From Bradyrhizobium sp. (GTDB taxonomy: Bacteria > Pseudomonadota > Alphaproteobacteria > Rhizobiales > Xanthobacteraceae), in contig NZ_DAHUXJ010000078.1 of the NCBI RefSeq assembly GCF_027307225.1, positions 62,001-126,000 on the forward strand: a stretch of DNA of 64,000 nt, written 5' to 3'. The notes under the pieces are model-generated. The model ran no database searches. It was not told the DNA's origin and was given only the letters and a program-made list of their open reading frames with translations. The translations under genes were made by a program, and so were the position numbers. Shown here piece after piece: positions 8,472 to 19,065 of the stretch. The number at the start of each line of letters is the position of its first letter. The stretch's first letter is position 1.

Positions 8472-8793
8472 CTTCTCCCTCTCCCCTTGTGGGCTAAGGC
8501 GTGCACACATCATGAAAAGCGACTCAAATACAGAGACTTAGATGATCCTTGGTTTTGGAAGCGCCTTTATGTCCGTCGTGCAGGGACCATTGATAAGATT
8601 CGCGTTTTCTTACTTGGCGATCGTCGATTAAAAGATGTGTGCACGCCTTAGCCCCTTGTGGGAGAGGGTGGCGAGCGGAGCGAGCCGGGTGAGGGGTTCG
8701 CACGTTTCGTCTTAAAGCAAACCCCTCACCCGGTCCTCATTGCCGTAGACGGCATTTCGGACCACCCTTTCCCACAAGGGGAGAGGGGAAGGA
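8472..8793. repeat. long palindromic repeat between purS and purQ
   Basis: The left arm starts CTTCTCCCTCTCCCCTTGT and, after an insertion, resumes GTGGGAGAGGGTGGCGAGCG and CCGGGTGAGGGG (to 8696). The right arm reads CCCCTCACCCGG at 8722 and ends CCCACAAGGGGAGAGGGG at 8771-8788. The two arms are therefore inverted copies that would fold into one long hairpin. The left arm is broken by the MITE at 8491-8654. It lies within the pur operon and must be transcribed if purQ is read through from purC. Confidence 0.85.
8491..8654. mobile_element. 164-bp MITE with perfect 21-bp terminal inverted repeats
   Basis: The ends carry CTAAGGCGTGCACACATC and its exact complement, each extended outward by GGG/CCC to give 21 perfect bases. 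The inside (8512-8633) is more AT-rich than its surroundings and has no significant coding frame. CTTGT flanks both sides (8486-8490 and 8655-8659), which fits a 5-bp target duplication. Because the target is itself repetitive, duplications up to CCCCTTGTGGG (11 bp) are equally possible. The uninterrupted right arm of the host repeat (revcomp CTCCCCTTGTGGGAAAGG) shows the empty site. Confidence 0.85.
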
Positions 8794-8810
8794 AGCAGGT
8801 TCTTCTGAGC

Positions 8811-9515
8811 ATGAAATCCGCCGTTCTCGTCTTTCCCGGAATCAATCGCGAGCGCGATATGGCGCGCGCCCTGAAGCTCGCCTCCGGAAACGAAACCGCG
8901 ATGGTCTGGCACGCCGAGACTTCGCTGCCCAAAGGCACCGACCTTGTGGTGGTGCCGGGCGGCTTTTCCTATGGCGATTATCTGCGCTGCGGCGCGATTG
9001 CGGCGCGTGCGCCTGTGATGGACGCCGTGCGCGACTTCGCCGCCAGTGGCGGCCTTGTGCTCGGCGTCTGCAACGGCTTTCAGATCCTCTGCGAGGCAGG
9101 CCTGTTGCCGGGCGTGTTGATGCGCAACGCGCGGCTGAAGTTCATCTGCAAGGACGTGCACCTGCGCGTCGAGCGTTCGGATTCGCCGTTTACCCGCGGC
9201 TACAATGCCGGGCAGGTCATTCGCGTGCCGGTCGCCCATGGCGAAGGCAATTACGAGGCCGATGAAGAGACGCTGAAGCGGCTCGAAGGCGAGGGGCGGG
9301 TGCTCTATCGGTATTGCTCCGAAGATGGCGCCATCGACGAGCCTGCCAACATCAACGGCGCGGCGCATTCGATCGCGGGCGTCGTCAACGAACGCGGGAA
9401 CGTGCTCGGCATGATGCCGCATCCGGAAAACCATGTCGAAGACATCATGGGCTGCACTGACGGCCGCGGCCTGTTTGCCGGTCTCGTCGCTCATCATTTG
9501 AATCGGGCGGCCTGA
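8811..9515 (+). CDS. purQ: phosphoribosylformylglycinamidine synthase, glutaminase subunit
   Basis: This 234-residue class I glutamine amidotransferase provides ammonia for FGAM formation. Visible motifs are [28 protein letters not shown], the nucleophile elbow LGVCNGFQ (Cys) and the catalytic His/Glu in [11 protein letters not shown] at 8811, chosen because upstream in-frame sequence is repeat DNA. purL starts seven bases after its stop. Confidence 0.96.
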   Translation: MKSAVLVFPGINRERDMARALKLASGNETAMVWHAETSLPKGTDLVVVPGGFSYGDYLRCGAIAARAPVMDAVRDFAASGGLVLGVCNGFQILCEAGLLPGVLMRNARLKFICKDVHLRVERSDSPFTRGYNAGQVIRVPVAHGEGNYEADEETLKRLEGEGRVLYRYCSEDGAIDEPANINGAAHSIAGVVNERGNVLGMMPHPENHVEDIMGCTDGRGLFAGLVAHHLNRAA

Positions 9516-9522
9516 TCGTCCG

Positions 9523-11733
<2,211 letters not shown>

Positions 11734-11735
11734 AT

Positions 11736-12938
11736 CTACAGCACGTGCTTCACGCCGGGAATCCGGCGCAAGGCGAGCGTCGCACCCCAACTGATCGCAA
11801 GCGCCAGCACAAACACGAGCAGCGCTTTCAGGATCGCGGTCACTTGCGGTATCGGCGTCAGCGTGAAGCCGAATAGCAGGTATTGCAGCCAGAGCACCGG
11901 GACATAGTGGATCAGGAAAATCCCGAATGAGCTTTCGCGCAGCGGATCGAGGATGCTCGAGCCGCTATTGTCGAATCTCAGAAACAGCGCGAGCAGATTG
12001 ACCGTTTGCGCCGCGCTGAAGCTCGCGAAAAGGAAGGCATGCACGTTGTCCCACCCCTGCGGCGGATTGTTGGGGTCGGGCAGGAATTCGCGCTTGTAAA
12101 AGATAAGCCCGATAAGTGCGGCATAGGTCACGATGGTGGCCGCAAGCCATAGCGGCCATCGCCGCGCCAGCGCGCCATCAGGGGATAGAAGGCTGCGATC
12201 ACCGTGGACCGCGCCGATGCCGACGCCGACGAAGAAATAAAGCAGGTAGAGGAGAGCCCGGTCCGACTGGACCGCAAGCGGCCCCAGCGTGAACCATTGT
12301 GCGATCCCGTAATGATGATCGAGGGGTACGTAGACGACGACCGACGCGGCGAGAAACATGCAGAAGGCGTAAGTCGGATGTTCCAGTTTCGCGGTCGACA
12401 CGCGTCCGAGGGCTTCGACAATGCCAGGCGCGACGAGATAGACCGCGGCCGCCAGCATGTCGAAGGCTAGCAATACGCCCAGGAACCAGATCGGGCCGCT
12501 CTCCCACGGTCCGACCGTCACCGTTTTCCACCAGAACGCGATGAAGCCTGCGCCCGGGCCCGAGTGGCGAAGCTCGACCGCGTAATAGGCTGATGGCATC
12601 AGCATCCCGGCGCCGATCGCAAACGGCAGGCCGAGACGCAACCAGCGTCCCCGCAGAAAATCGCTTACCCCCTTGCGTTGCAGGCTGGACCAGGTGAACA
12701 GCCCCGACAGCAGAAACATCGCAGCCATGAAGAAGCTGTCGTTGAAAGTCACGACCGCATCGAAAAGCAGAAACGACTGACGGTCGGTGTGGCCGTAATA
12801 GGTGTAGGGAATGACCGAGTGGTGGATCAGTACCAGCAGGATGATGAAACTACGGGCGCGGTCGAAGGCGGCGTTCCGCGCGCCCGTAACCGGCGCGGTC
12901 CTTTTGCCCTCCGCCACTGAACTGACAATAACCACCAT
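11736..12938 (-). CDS. acyltransferase 3 family membrane protein
   Basis: This is a 400-residue, roughly ten-helix membrane protein of the acyltransferase-3 (OafA/OpgC-like) family. The N-terminus has the typical RNAAFDRARSFIILLVLIHHS, with the conserved His pair after helix 1; later parts include PIWFLGVLLAFD and SFGIFLIHYVPV. Such enzymes O-acylate envelope glycans or lipids. Start at the ATG at 12938; an in-frame ATG at 13022 adds 28 residues that look non-native. The gene converges with purL, two bases apart. Confidence 0.85.
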   Translation of the reverse strand: MVVIVSSVAEGKRTAPVTGARNAAFDRARSFIILLVLIHHSVIPYTYYGHTDRQSFLLFDAVVTFNDSFFMAAMFLLSGLFTWSSLQRKGVSDFLRGRWLRLGLPFAIGAGMLMPSAYYAVELRHSGPGAGFIAFWWKTVTVGPWESGPIWFLGVLLAFDMLAAAVYLVAPGIVEALGRVSTAKLEHPTYAFCMFLAASVVVYVPLDHHYGIAQWFTLGPLAVQSDRALLYLLYFFVGVGIGAVHGDRSLLSPDGALARRWPLWLAATIVTYAALIGLIFYKREFLPDPNNPPQGWDNVHAFLFASFSAAQTVNLLALFLRFDNSGSSILDPLRESSFGIFLIHYVPVLWLQYLLFGFTLTPIPQVTAILKALLVFVLALAISWGATLALRRIPGVKHVL

Positions 12939-13121
12939 CCGCGCACCCCGGTGCCAGATCGCGCAGATGTTGATTCGGATCAATCGATTCAACAAGGGGG
13001 CGGTGCAGCACAAAACCCCCATGAAAGAAGGTTGGCGCAGGGCTTCAAGGCCCCAACCGGGACATGCCAGGTTTTCTGAAAATCGAACGGGGTTCTGTGG
13101 CTGCAGTGCCCGCTTCCCGAA

Positions 13122-13147
13122 GGAACTTTGGTGAAAGGCCCGAAGTT
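13122..13147 (+). promoter_or_regulatory. candidate EcfG-type general stress promoter
   Basis: GGAAC at 13122-13126 and AGTT at 13144-13147 are separated by 17 bases. This is close to the GGAAC-N16-18-CGTT pattern recognised by EcfG sigma factors in rhizobia. It lies about 45 bases upstream of the DUF1328 ATG, and DUF1328 genes are often stress-linked. One base differs from the usual -10 core. Confidence 0.4.
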
Positions 13148-13193
13148 AGACCGGCGAGACCGCCAGCCGGGCGGCTGACGGTGGAGGAATCCC

Positions 13194-13367
13194 ATGACGC
13201 TTTTGAAGTGGGCGCTGATCTTCTTCGTGATATCCGTGATCGCCGGTATTCTTGGCTTCACGGGCATATCGGCGGCATCGGCCGACGTCGCCCGGTTTCT
13301 GTTCTATATATTCGTCGTGATTTTCCTGATCCTTTTGATCCTGGGTCTCACGATCTTTCGGGCTTAG
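13194..13367 (+). CDS. DUF1328 (UPF0391) small membrane protein
   Basis: This 57-residue protein begins [27 protein letters not shown] and ends [17 protein letters not shown]. The two hydrophobic helices and the LGFTGI(S/A) turn are the UPF0391/YtjA signature. ATG at 13194 with GTGGAGGAA upstream. Function unknown; relatives in rhizobia belong to the general stress response. It is a free-standing gene between the acyltransferase and the DUF427 gene. Confidence 0.9.
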   Translation: MTLLKWALIFFVISVIAGILGFTGISAASADVARFLFYIFVVIFLILLILGLTIFRA

Positions 13368-13389
13368 CGGCGCCGGCCCTGTTCGGGGC

Positions 13390-13749
13390 CTACGGCACTT
13401 CCTCGATCTTCACCTTGTCGGGATAGAAGGCAAGGTGACCCGAGATTTGTTCCATGGCTGGAAACGGAGTCTCGTACGTCCAGATGGCGTCTGCGATGGT
13501 CTTTCCGTCGGCCTCGATGCTGAAGTAACTCGCGTCCCCTTTATAGGGGCAGTGCGTCACCCGTTCGCTGCGCTTGAGAAGCCCCATATTGGCGTCCTTG
13601 CGCGGCACGTAGTTCACCGCGGGATAGCTTGCTTCCTTCAGCGACAGTGCATTGCTCGTCTCGGCGATCACGACGCCGCCCGCGGTGACGCGCACGCGGC
13701 GCGGGTTTGCCGAGATCGTGATCGGATGGTCGGGGCCCGGTAATTTCAT
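13390..13749 (-). CDS. DUF427 domain protein
   Basis: This 119-residue protein has the DUF427 beta-sheet pattern: GPDHPITI, VRVTAGGVVIAET, the repeated Y(P)AVNYVPRKDANM and the conserved THCPYKGDASYFSI, then IADAIWTYETPFPAM and HLAFYPDKV. The start at 13749 (MKLPGPDHP) avoids eight extra basic residues upstream. Function of the family is not established. The gene stands alone between DUF1328 and bolA. Confidence 0.9.
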   Translation of the reverse strand: MKLPGPDHPITISANPRRVRVTAGGVVIAETSNALSLKEASYPAVNYVPRKDANMGLLKRSERVTHCPYKGDASYFSIEADGKTIADAIWTYETPFPAMEQISGHLAFYPDKVKIEEVP

Positions 13750-13900
13750 GGTTCTCCGCCTTTCAGCCCGCACAAATGGCCAGGCCTTGCTGTGATCGTT
13801 GATCGAATATAGTGCGAGAAGGCGTGACCCAGAAGGCCATTCGCGCTAAATTGGCGAAGGCCGAAGCAGGCCGCGCTCCGAGGAGAGGGAGAAATCTGGG

Positions 13901-14134
13901 ATGCCGATGGACGCCCGCGATATCGAGTCGATGATCAAGGCTGCGATTCCTGATGCCAGCGTGACGATCCGGGATCTCGCCGGTGATGGCGATCATTACG
14001 CGGCCACTGTCATTTCGGAGTCGTTTCGCGGCAAGTCGCGCGTCCAGCAGCACCAGATCGTCTACCAATCGCTGAGGGGCCAGATGGGTGGCGTGCTCCA
14101 CGCGCTCGCCCTGCAGACCGGCGTGCCGGAATAG
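13901..14134 (+). CDS. bolA: BolA family protein
   Basis: This 77-residue BolA-fold protein contains IESMIKAAIPDASVTIRDLAGDGDHYAATVIS and the helix-turn KSRVQQHQIVYQSL. BolA proteins bind a 2Fe-2S cluster together with a CGFS monothiol glutaredoxin, and the partner gene (grxD) lies at 18145. ATG at 13901, with GAGAGGGAGAAA upstream. In related genomes the pair is usually adjacent; here it is split by LtrA and the egt genes. Confidence 0.9.
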   Translation: MPMDARDIESMIKAAIPDASVTIRDLAGDGDHYAATVISESFRGKSRVQQHQIVYQSLRGQMGGVLHALALQTGVPE

Positions 14135-14186
14135 TCCGGTCTGTCGGCGGGGGAATTTGCGCAAACGACGTTGAGGCTGAGCGGAC

Positions 14187-15395
14187 GTGATACCGTCGGG
14201 CACCGAGCGCGGGCCGCTGTTTCGTCCCATTGTGCCGAACCAGCACAGCCGGGTCACCTACGCCGAACTGCTGTTCGACCTCGTGTTCGTGTTCGCGGTG
14301 ACGCAGGTGTCTCACACCCTGCTCGCGCATTTCACTCCGCTCGGCGCCATACAGACCACCTTGCTGATGCTCAGTGTGTGGTGGGTCTGGGTCTACACCT
14401 CCTGGATCACCAACTGGCTCAACCCTGAACTCACGCCGATCCGCATCCTCCTGTTCCTGTTGATGCTGGGCGGCCTCGTGCTTTCCACCTCCATTCCGCT
14501 GGCCTTCGATTCGCGCGGGCTATGGTTTGCGATCGCCTATGCCGTGATGCAGGTCGGCCGCACCATCTTCTGGCTGTTATCGACGCCGCGGCAGCGCACG
14601 GCGGCGCGCATGAACGCTATCCGCATTCTGGTCTGGCTGTCGATTTCAGCGATCTTCTGGATCGCAGGCGGCGTAACGGAAGGGCAGACGCGGCTTGTGT
14701 TGTGGGCGGTGGCGCTCGCGATCGAGTACGTGTCGCCGGCAGTGCGGTTCTGGATTCCCAAGTACGGCGCATCGTCGGTGGCGGACTGGTACATCGAAGG
14801 CGGCCATCTGGCCGAGCGCTGCGCCGGCTTCATCATCATCGCGCTCGGTGAATCCATCGTCGTCACCGGCGCGACACTTGCCGATCTGAAATGGACCTCT
14901 GAGGTGATCGCCGCATTCCTGTCGTCGTTCGTGGCCGCATTGGCAATGTGGTGGCTTTATTTCCACAAGGGCGCGGAGGCCGGCTCCGAACTGATCTCGA
15001 ATTCAAGTGAGCCCGGACGGCTGGCGCGGCTCGCCTATACCTACCTGCATCTGCCGATCGTCGCCGGCATCATTCTGTCTGCCGTCGCCGACGACGTCGT
15101 GCTGCTACATCCTGCCGGCCATTCCGATGTGAGGGTGGTGGTGAGCGCGGTCGGCGGCCCCATGCTGTTCCTGGTCGGCACGATCCTGTTCAAGCACGCC
15201 ATTCGCGGCTGGCTTCAATTGTCCCACGGCGTCGGCATCATCGCGCTCGGCGCGCTGGGTTGGTTCGGCAACGAACTGTCGCCGCTCGTACTGTCGATTG
15301 CGACAACGCTCGTGATGGTGATCGTCGCAATCTGGGAATCGCTCTCATTGCGGTCGAGGGCTGCTGAGGCGCGGCCGGAGCAGGCCGCGCCTTAG
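14187..15395 (+). CDS. low temperature requirement protein A (LtrA) family membrane protein
   Basis: This 402-residue polytopic protein starts with GTG at 14187. It shows the LtrA hallmarks: RVTYAELLFDLVFVFAVTQVSH at the first helix, WWVWVYTSWITNWLNP, the conserved EGGHLAERCAGFIIIALGESIVVTGA and a C-terminal helix series. About ten or eleven helices. The family name comes from Listeria growth in the cold; the biochemical role is unknown. The SD is weak, so the start is less sure than the family. Confidence 0.88.
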   Translation: MIPSGTERGPLFRPIVPNQHSRVTYAELLFDLVFVFAVTQVSHTLLAHFTPLGAIQTTLLMLSVWWVWVYTSWITNWLNPELTPIRILLFLLMLGGLVLSTSIPLAFDSRGLWFAIAYAVMQVGRTIFWLLSTPRQRTAARMNAIRILVWLSISAIFWIAGGVTEGQTRLVLWAVALAIEYVSPAVRFWIPKYGASSVADWYIEGGHLAERCAGFIIIALGESIVVTGATLADLKWTSEVIAAFLSSFVAALAMWWLYFHKGAEAGSELISNSSEPGRLARLAYTYLHLPIVAGIILSAVADDVVLLHPAGHSDVRVVVSAVGGPMLFLVGTILFKHAIRGWLQLSHGVGIIALGALGWFGNELSPLVLSIATTLVMVIVAIWESLSLRSRAAEARPEQAAP

Positions 15396-15398
15396 AGC

Positions 15399-16370
15399 TC
15401 AGTCCGAAGCCACCAGCGCGTGAACCGAAAACATCCCGTTTCGATCCGTCCAGGTCTCGGTCAGCCTCCAGCCCGAGACCCGGGCGAGCAGGGCAAAGCG
15501 CTCGATCGAATACTTGTAGCTGTTCTCGGTGTGAATGCTCTCGCCGGGCCGGAACGAGAATTTCTGGCCGAGCACCTCGCAGGTCAAAGCTTTCTTGCTG
15601 ATCAGATGCATCTCGATGCGATGGCGGTCGCGATTGTAGATCGCGCGATGAATGAATGCGCCGACATCGAAATCGCCCCCGAGCTCGCGGTTGATCCGAT
15701 GGAGCACATTGAGATTGAAGCGCGCGGTCACGCCTGCCGTATCGTTATAGGCGTCGTACAGCGTTCGTTCATCCTTTTCGAGATCGACGCCGAGAATCAT
15801 GCGCGCGTTTTTGCCGAGAATCGTGCGGGCCCCCTTCAGAAAGGTGCAGGCCTCGCCGGGCTCGAAATTGCCCAGCGTCGAGCCCGGGAAGAAGCCAACC
15901 TTCGGCATGCCGCGCACCGCCTCCGGCAGTTCGAACGGCGCCGTGAAATCGGCCGTGACGGGGTAGACGCCCAATCCGGGATAATCCGCGCGTAAAGCGC
16001 TGGCTTGTGCGCTCAGGAAGTCACCGGAGATGTCGACGGGAACATAGGCGCCGAGCCGGCATTCGCCCAGCAGCAGCCGCACCTTGGTGGTGGCGCCGGC
16101 GCCGAATTCGACTAGCGCCGCGCCTTCGGGAATGAACCCTGCGATCGCGCGACTGTGGTCGCGCAGGATCGAAAGCTCGGTGCGTGTCGGATAGTATTCC
16201 GGCAAGACGGTGATCTGCTCGAACAATTCGGACCCGGTCGCGTCGTAGAAATATTTCGGCGACAGCCGCTTCGGCGCCCGCGACAGATCGTCGATCACAT
16301 CGCGCGCGAAGGCTGATGTCGGCTCATCGAGATGGTGCGTTTCGGCCAGAGCGGTGGCGTGCACATTCAT
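15399..16370 (-). CDS. egtD: L-histidine N(alpha)-methyltransferase
   Basis: This 323-residue SAM enzyme makes hercynine, the first step of ergothioneine synthesis. It has the EgtD pattern LSPKYFYDATGSELFEQITVLPEYYPTRTE, the SAM loop ALVEFGAGATTKVRLLL, PGSTLGNFEPGEA and the C-terminal NSYKYSIERF. It is read in the same direction as egtB and lies 210 bases downstream of it; that gap holds two MITE-like hairpins. Cytoplasmic. Confidence 0.95.
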   Translation of the reverse strand: MNVHATALAETHHLDEPTSAFARDVIDDLSRAPKRLSPKYFYDATGSELFEQITVLPEYYPTRTELSILRDHSRAIAGFIPEGAALVEFGAGATTKVRLLLGECRLGAYVPVDISGDFLSAQASALRADYPGLGVYPVTADFTAPFELPEAVRGMPKVGFFPGSTLGNFEPGEACTFLKGARTILGKNARMILGVDLEKDERTLYDAYNDTAGVTARFNLNVLHRINRELGGDFDVGAFIHRAIYNRDRHRIEMHLISKKALTCEVLGQKFSFRPGESIHTENSYKYSIERFALLARVSGWRLTETWTDRNGMFSVHALVASD

Positions 16371-16417
16371 GACAATCTCCCGGACGCGGGTTTTCTTGCG
16401 CGCTTGAAGTCGAAAGG

Positions 16418-16495
16418 CTAGTGCGGTGATTTGAAGTTCCGATCAGTTTCGCGGTGACCTCGTGATAGGAACTTCAAATTCCAAACCCGCACTAG
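16418..16495. mobile_element. MITE-like hairpin element, type A copy 1
   Basis: This 78-bp element begins CTAGTGCGG and ends CCGCACTAG. The stem core is ATTTGAAGTTCC against GGAACTTCAAAT. It lies in the egtB-egtD gap, 14 bases from element B1. A second copy (54464-54541) has the same length and ends. The CTAG ends fit an IS630/Tc1-like insertion at TA within CTAG. Confidence 0.85.
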
Positions 16496-16509
16496 AATCA
16501 TATAATTGG

Positions 16510-16584
16510 CTAGTGCTCCTTTGATTCCGAAGTTCGTAAACGTGGAGCCGCAATATGATACGAACTTCGGAATCGGAGCACTAG
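16510..16584. mobile_element. MITE-like hairpin element, type B copy 1
   Basis: This 75-bp element begins CTAGTGCTCC and ends GGAGCACTAG, with a stem core GATTCCGAAGTTCGTA against TACGAACTTCGGAATC and a TTT bulge in the left arm. The right-hand CTAG supplies, on the minus strand, the TAG stop codon of egtB. Copy 2 is at 54555-54630 and shows compensatory stem changes. Confidence 0.85.
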
Positions 16585-17828
16585 GTAGCGTAGTCCGCGA
16601 GCCTCAGGCCCGTGAACTGCCAGCGGTGGTGCGGATAAAAGAAGTTGCGATAGGTGACACGGCTATGACCGTCCGGCGTCGCCAGCGATGAGCCGCGCAG
16701 CACCAGTTGGTTGACCATGAACTTGCCGTTGTATTCGCCGAGCGTGCCCTCGATGGCGCGATAACCGGGGTAAGGCGAATAGGAGCTGCGGGTCCACTGC
16801 CAGACAATGTCGAAGGCGTCGTTGAGAAGGCCCGCGCGGCCCGCAACTTCCCATTCCGTTTCGGTCGGCAGATGCTTGCCGCGCCAGCGCGCAAACGCGT
16901 CGGCCTCGTAATAGCTGACGTGACAGACCGGAGCGGCGGGATCGACCGGCTGTAATCCGGCCAGCGTCATGACGTGCCACTTGCCGTCGATCTCACGCCA
17001 ATGGCCGGGCGCCTGCCACTGCTCGTTGGTTGCGGCGGCAAAGCCATCCATCAGCCAGAGCGTTGGCGTCGTGTAGCCGCCATCCGCCATGAAGGCGATC
17101 CATTCCGCGTTGGTGATGAGGTGGCGCGAGAGCCGCACCGGCCCCACCAGCGCGCGATGGGCCGGCTTTTCATTGTCGAAATGAAAGCTGTCGCCGGCAT
17201 GGCCAATGCTGTGGATGCCCTCGTTGAGGTCGATCCAGTCGTCGCCCGCGCCGCTCGCGGCGGGGAAGCGCCATGACGGGTCATAGGCCGGGTAAATCGG
17301 ATTCTGCGCAAAGGCATGCAGGATGTCGGTGAACATCAACTCCTGGTGTTGTTGCTCGTGATTGAGGCCGACCTCCATCAGCGGCGAGATTTCGGCCAGC
17401 TTTTTGTCATCCGCTTCATGAAGAAATCTCACCACTGCCGCATCGACATGGCGCCGATAGGCGGTGACTTCATCGGCGCTTGGCCTGGTCAGATCGCCAC
17501 GGCGGCCACGGGCATGGCGCGGTCCGGCGCTGACGTAATAGGAATTGAACAGGAAGGCGTAGTCGGGATGGTAGGACTGGTAGCCCGGACTATGCTCGCC
17601 GAGCAGAAACTGCTCGAAAAACCACGTGGTATGTGCGCGATGCCATTTGGTGGGGCTCGCATCCGGCATGGACTGAATCAGCTGGTCCTCGGGGCTCAAC
17701 GGCGCAGCGCGGCGTTCTGTCTCGTTTCGCACTGCAAGAAAGGCCTCGGTGAGGTCATCGGCGAGGCCTGATTCTTTGGAAAACAACGACGGGCGAGAGG
17801 CGGCAATGGCGGATACGGGCTTCGTCAC
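16581..17828 (-). CDS. egtB: ergothioneine biosynthesis protein EgtB
   Basis: This is the sulfoxide synthase that joins hercynine to a thiol using non-haem iron. The N-terminal DinB-like half has KWHRAHTTWFFEQFLLGEH and the iron-binding HEQQHQELMFTD; the C-terminal half is an FGE-sulfatase fold (NAEWIAFMADGGY, VSYYEADAFARWRGKHLPTE). I prefer the GTG at 17828, which has GGAGA just upstream and gives 415 residues; an ATG at 17954 has no SD. The stop is the TAG at the end of MITE B1. It probably forms an operon with egtD. Confidence 0.92.
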   Translation of the reverse strand: MTKPVSAIAASRPSLFSKESGLADDLTEAFLAVRNETERRAAPLSPEDQLIQSMPDASPTKWHRAHTTWFFEQFLLGEHSPGYQSYHPDYAFLFNSYYVSAGPRHARGRRGDLTRPSADEVTAYRRHVDAAVVRFLHEADDKKLAEISPLMEVGLNHEQQHQELMFTDILHAFAQNPIYPAYDPSWRFPAASGAGDDWIDLNEGIHSIGHAGDSFHFDNEKPAHRALVGPVRLSRHLITNAEWIAFMADGGYTTPTLWLMDGFAAATNEQWQAPGHWREIDGKWHVMTLAGLQPVDPAAPVCHVSYYEADAFARWRGKHLPTETEWEVAGRAGLLNDAFDIVWQWTRSSYSPYPGYRAIEGTLGEYNGKFMVNQLVLRGSSLATPDGHSRVTYRNFFYPHHRWQFTGLRLADYAT

Positions 17829-18144
17829 TGGGGTCTCCGGGGTCGCAATAAGGAGAACGTCGGCCTCGAAGGGGCGTTCCTCGAGAACAGCCCGTCCTAG
17901 ATAGGGGTTCCTATCTGGGAAAAAAGCCTCCGACCCCGGAGAAATACGGACCATCGGCGCGCCTTACCTGACCCCCGCTGCCCGAAGGTCCGGGGAAACC
18001 GTCCCGGCATGGCAGGTCCGACCGCCAAATTGCTTTGGGTGCACAATCGTTTGGGTTACATATATGGGAGTCGCGGGGCTATCAGGCGTGATGCCGGAAA
18101 GCCCGATCGGAGTGGGCGTTTCACCCGCCCAAGAGGAAGAGAAT

Positions 18145-18477
18145 ATGAGCATCGAGCAATTCATCGACAACGAAGTGAAGTCGAACGACGTGGTGCTGTT
18201 CATGAAGGGCACGCCACAGTTTCCGCAGTGTGGATTCTCTGGCCAAGTCGTGCAGATCCTCGACCACATCGGGGTCGGCTACAAAGGCCTCAACGTGCTG
18301 GAGTCCGCTGACCTTCGTAACGGCATCAAGACCTACTCGAACTGGCCAACCATTCCCCAGCTCTATGTGAAGGGCGAATTCGTCGGTGGCTGCGACATCA
18401 TCCGCGAGATGTTCCAGGCCGGCGAATTGCAGCAGCTCTTTACCGACAAGGGCGTACCGGTTTCCACCGCCGCCTGA
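18145..18477 (+). CDS. grxD: monothiol glutaredoxin, Grx4 family
   Basis: This 110-residue Fe-S cluster carrier has the active motif CGFS in [14 protein letters not shown], plus [24 protein letters not shown] and a C-terminal helix. It works with BolA (13901). ATG at 18145 with AAGAGGAAGAGAAT upstream; an in-frame ATG at 18064 would add 27 non-conserved residues. Its TGA shares its last base with the ATG of the macro-domain gene, so the two are coupled. Confidence 0.95.
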   Translation: MSIEQFIDNEVKSNDVVLFMKGTPQFPQCGFSGQVVQILDHIGVGYKGLNVLESADLRNGIKTYSNWPTIPQLYVKGEFVGGCDIIREMFQAGELQQLFTDKGVPVSTAA

Positions 18478-19019
18478 TGCGCCAAATCGGCGGCTTGCGG
18501 CTCGAAGTCCTCGTCGCCGACATCACGACATTACGCGTCGATGCCATCGTCAACGCCGCCAACACGTCGCTGCTTGGCGGCGGTGGCGTCGATGGTGCTA
18601 TCCACCGGGGCGCGGGGCCCCAGTTGCTGGATGAATGCCGAACACTCGGCGGCTGCGCGACCGGCGATGCCAAAATCACCAAAGCTTATCGGCTGGCCGC
18701 GAAGCATGTGATCCATGCGGTCGGGCCGGTGTGGAATGGCGGCAACCGTGGCGAGGACGAATTGCTCGCCTCCTGTTATGCCCGCGCCATTGCGCTTTGC
18801 GCTGAAAATAAGCTCACATCGGTTGCCGTTCCGGCGATTTCTACCGGCGTCTATCGATTTCCCGCCGATCGTGCGGCCCGGATCGCGGTTTCGACCACGG
18901 TCGACGCCGTGAAGTCGGCGCCATCGTTGCGACGCGTGATCTTCTGCTGCTTCTCGCGTGAGAGTGGGCGCCTGCACGAAGTGGCCTTGGCTGGTTTCGG
19001 CGAGCCTTGTGCCGATTGA
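18477..19019 (+). CDS. macro domain protein, O-acetyl-ADP-ribose deacetylase type
   Basis: This 180-residue macro domain of the YmdB/MacroD type has the ADP-ribose-binding loops [50 protein letters not shown] and STGVYRFP. Such enzymes hydrolyse O-acetyl-ADP-ribose or mono-ADP-ribose on proteins. Its ATG overlaps the grxD stop by one base (TGATG), so it is translated from the grxD message. Length is typical. Confidence 0.93.
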   Translation: MRQIGGLRLEVLVADITTLRVDAIVNAANTSLLGGGGVDGAIHRGAGPQLLDECRTLGGCATGDAKITKAYRLAAKHVIHAVGPVWNGGNRGEDELLASCYARAIALCAENKLTSVAVPAISTGVYRFPADRAARIAVSTTVDAVKSAPSLRRVIFCCFSRESGRLHEVALAGFGEPCAD

Positions 19020-19065
19020 AACGGCCGCTACACTTTTGCCCAAGGCGGCAGGCAGCGGGTAGATC

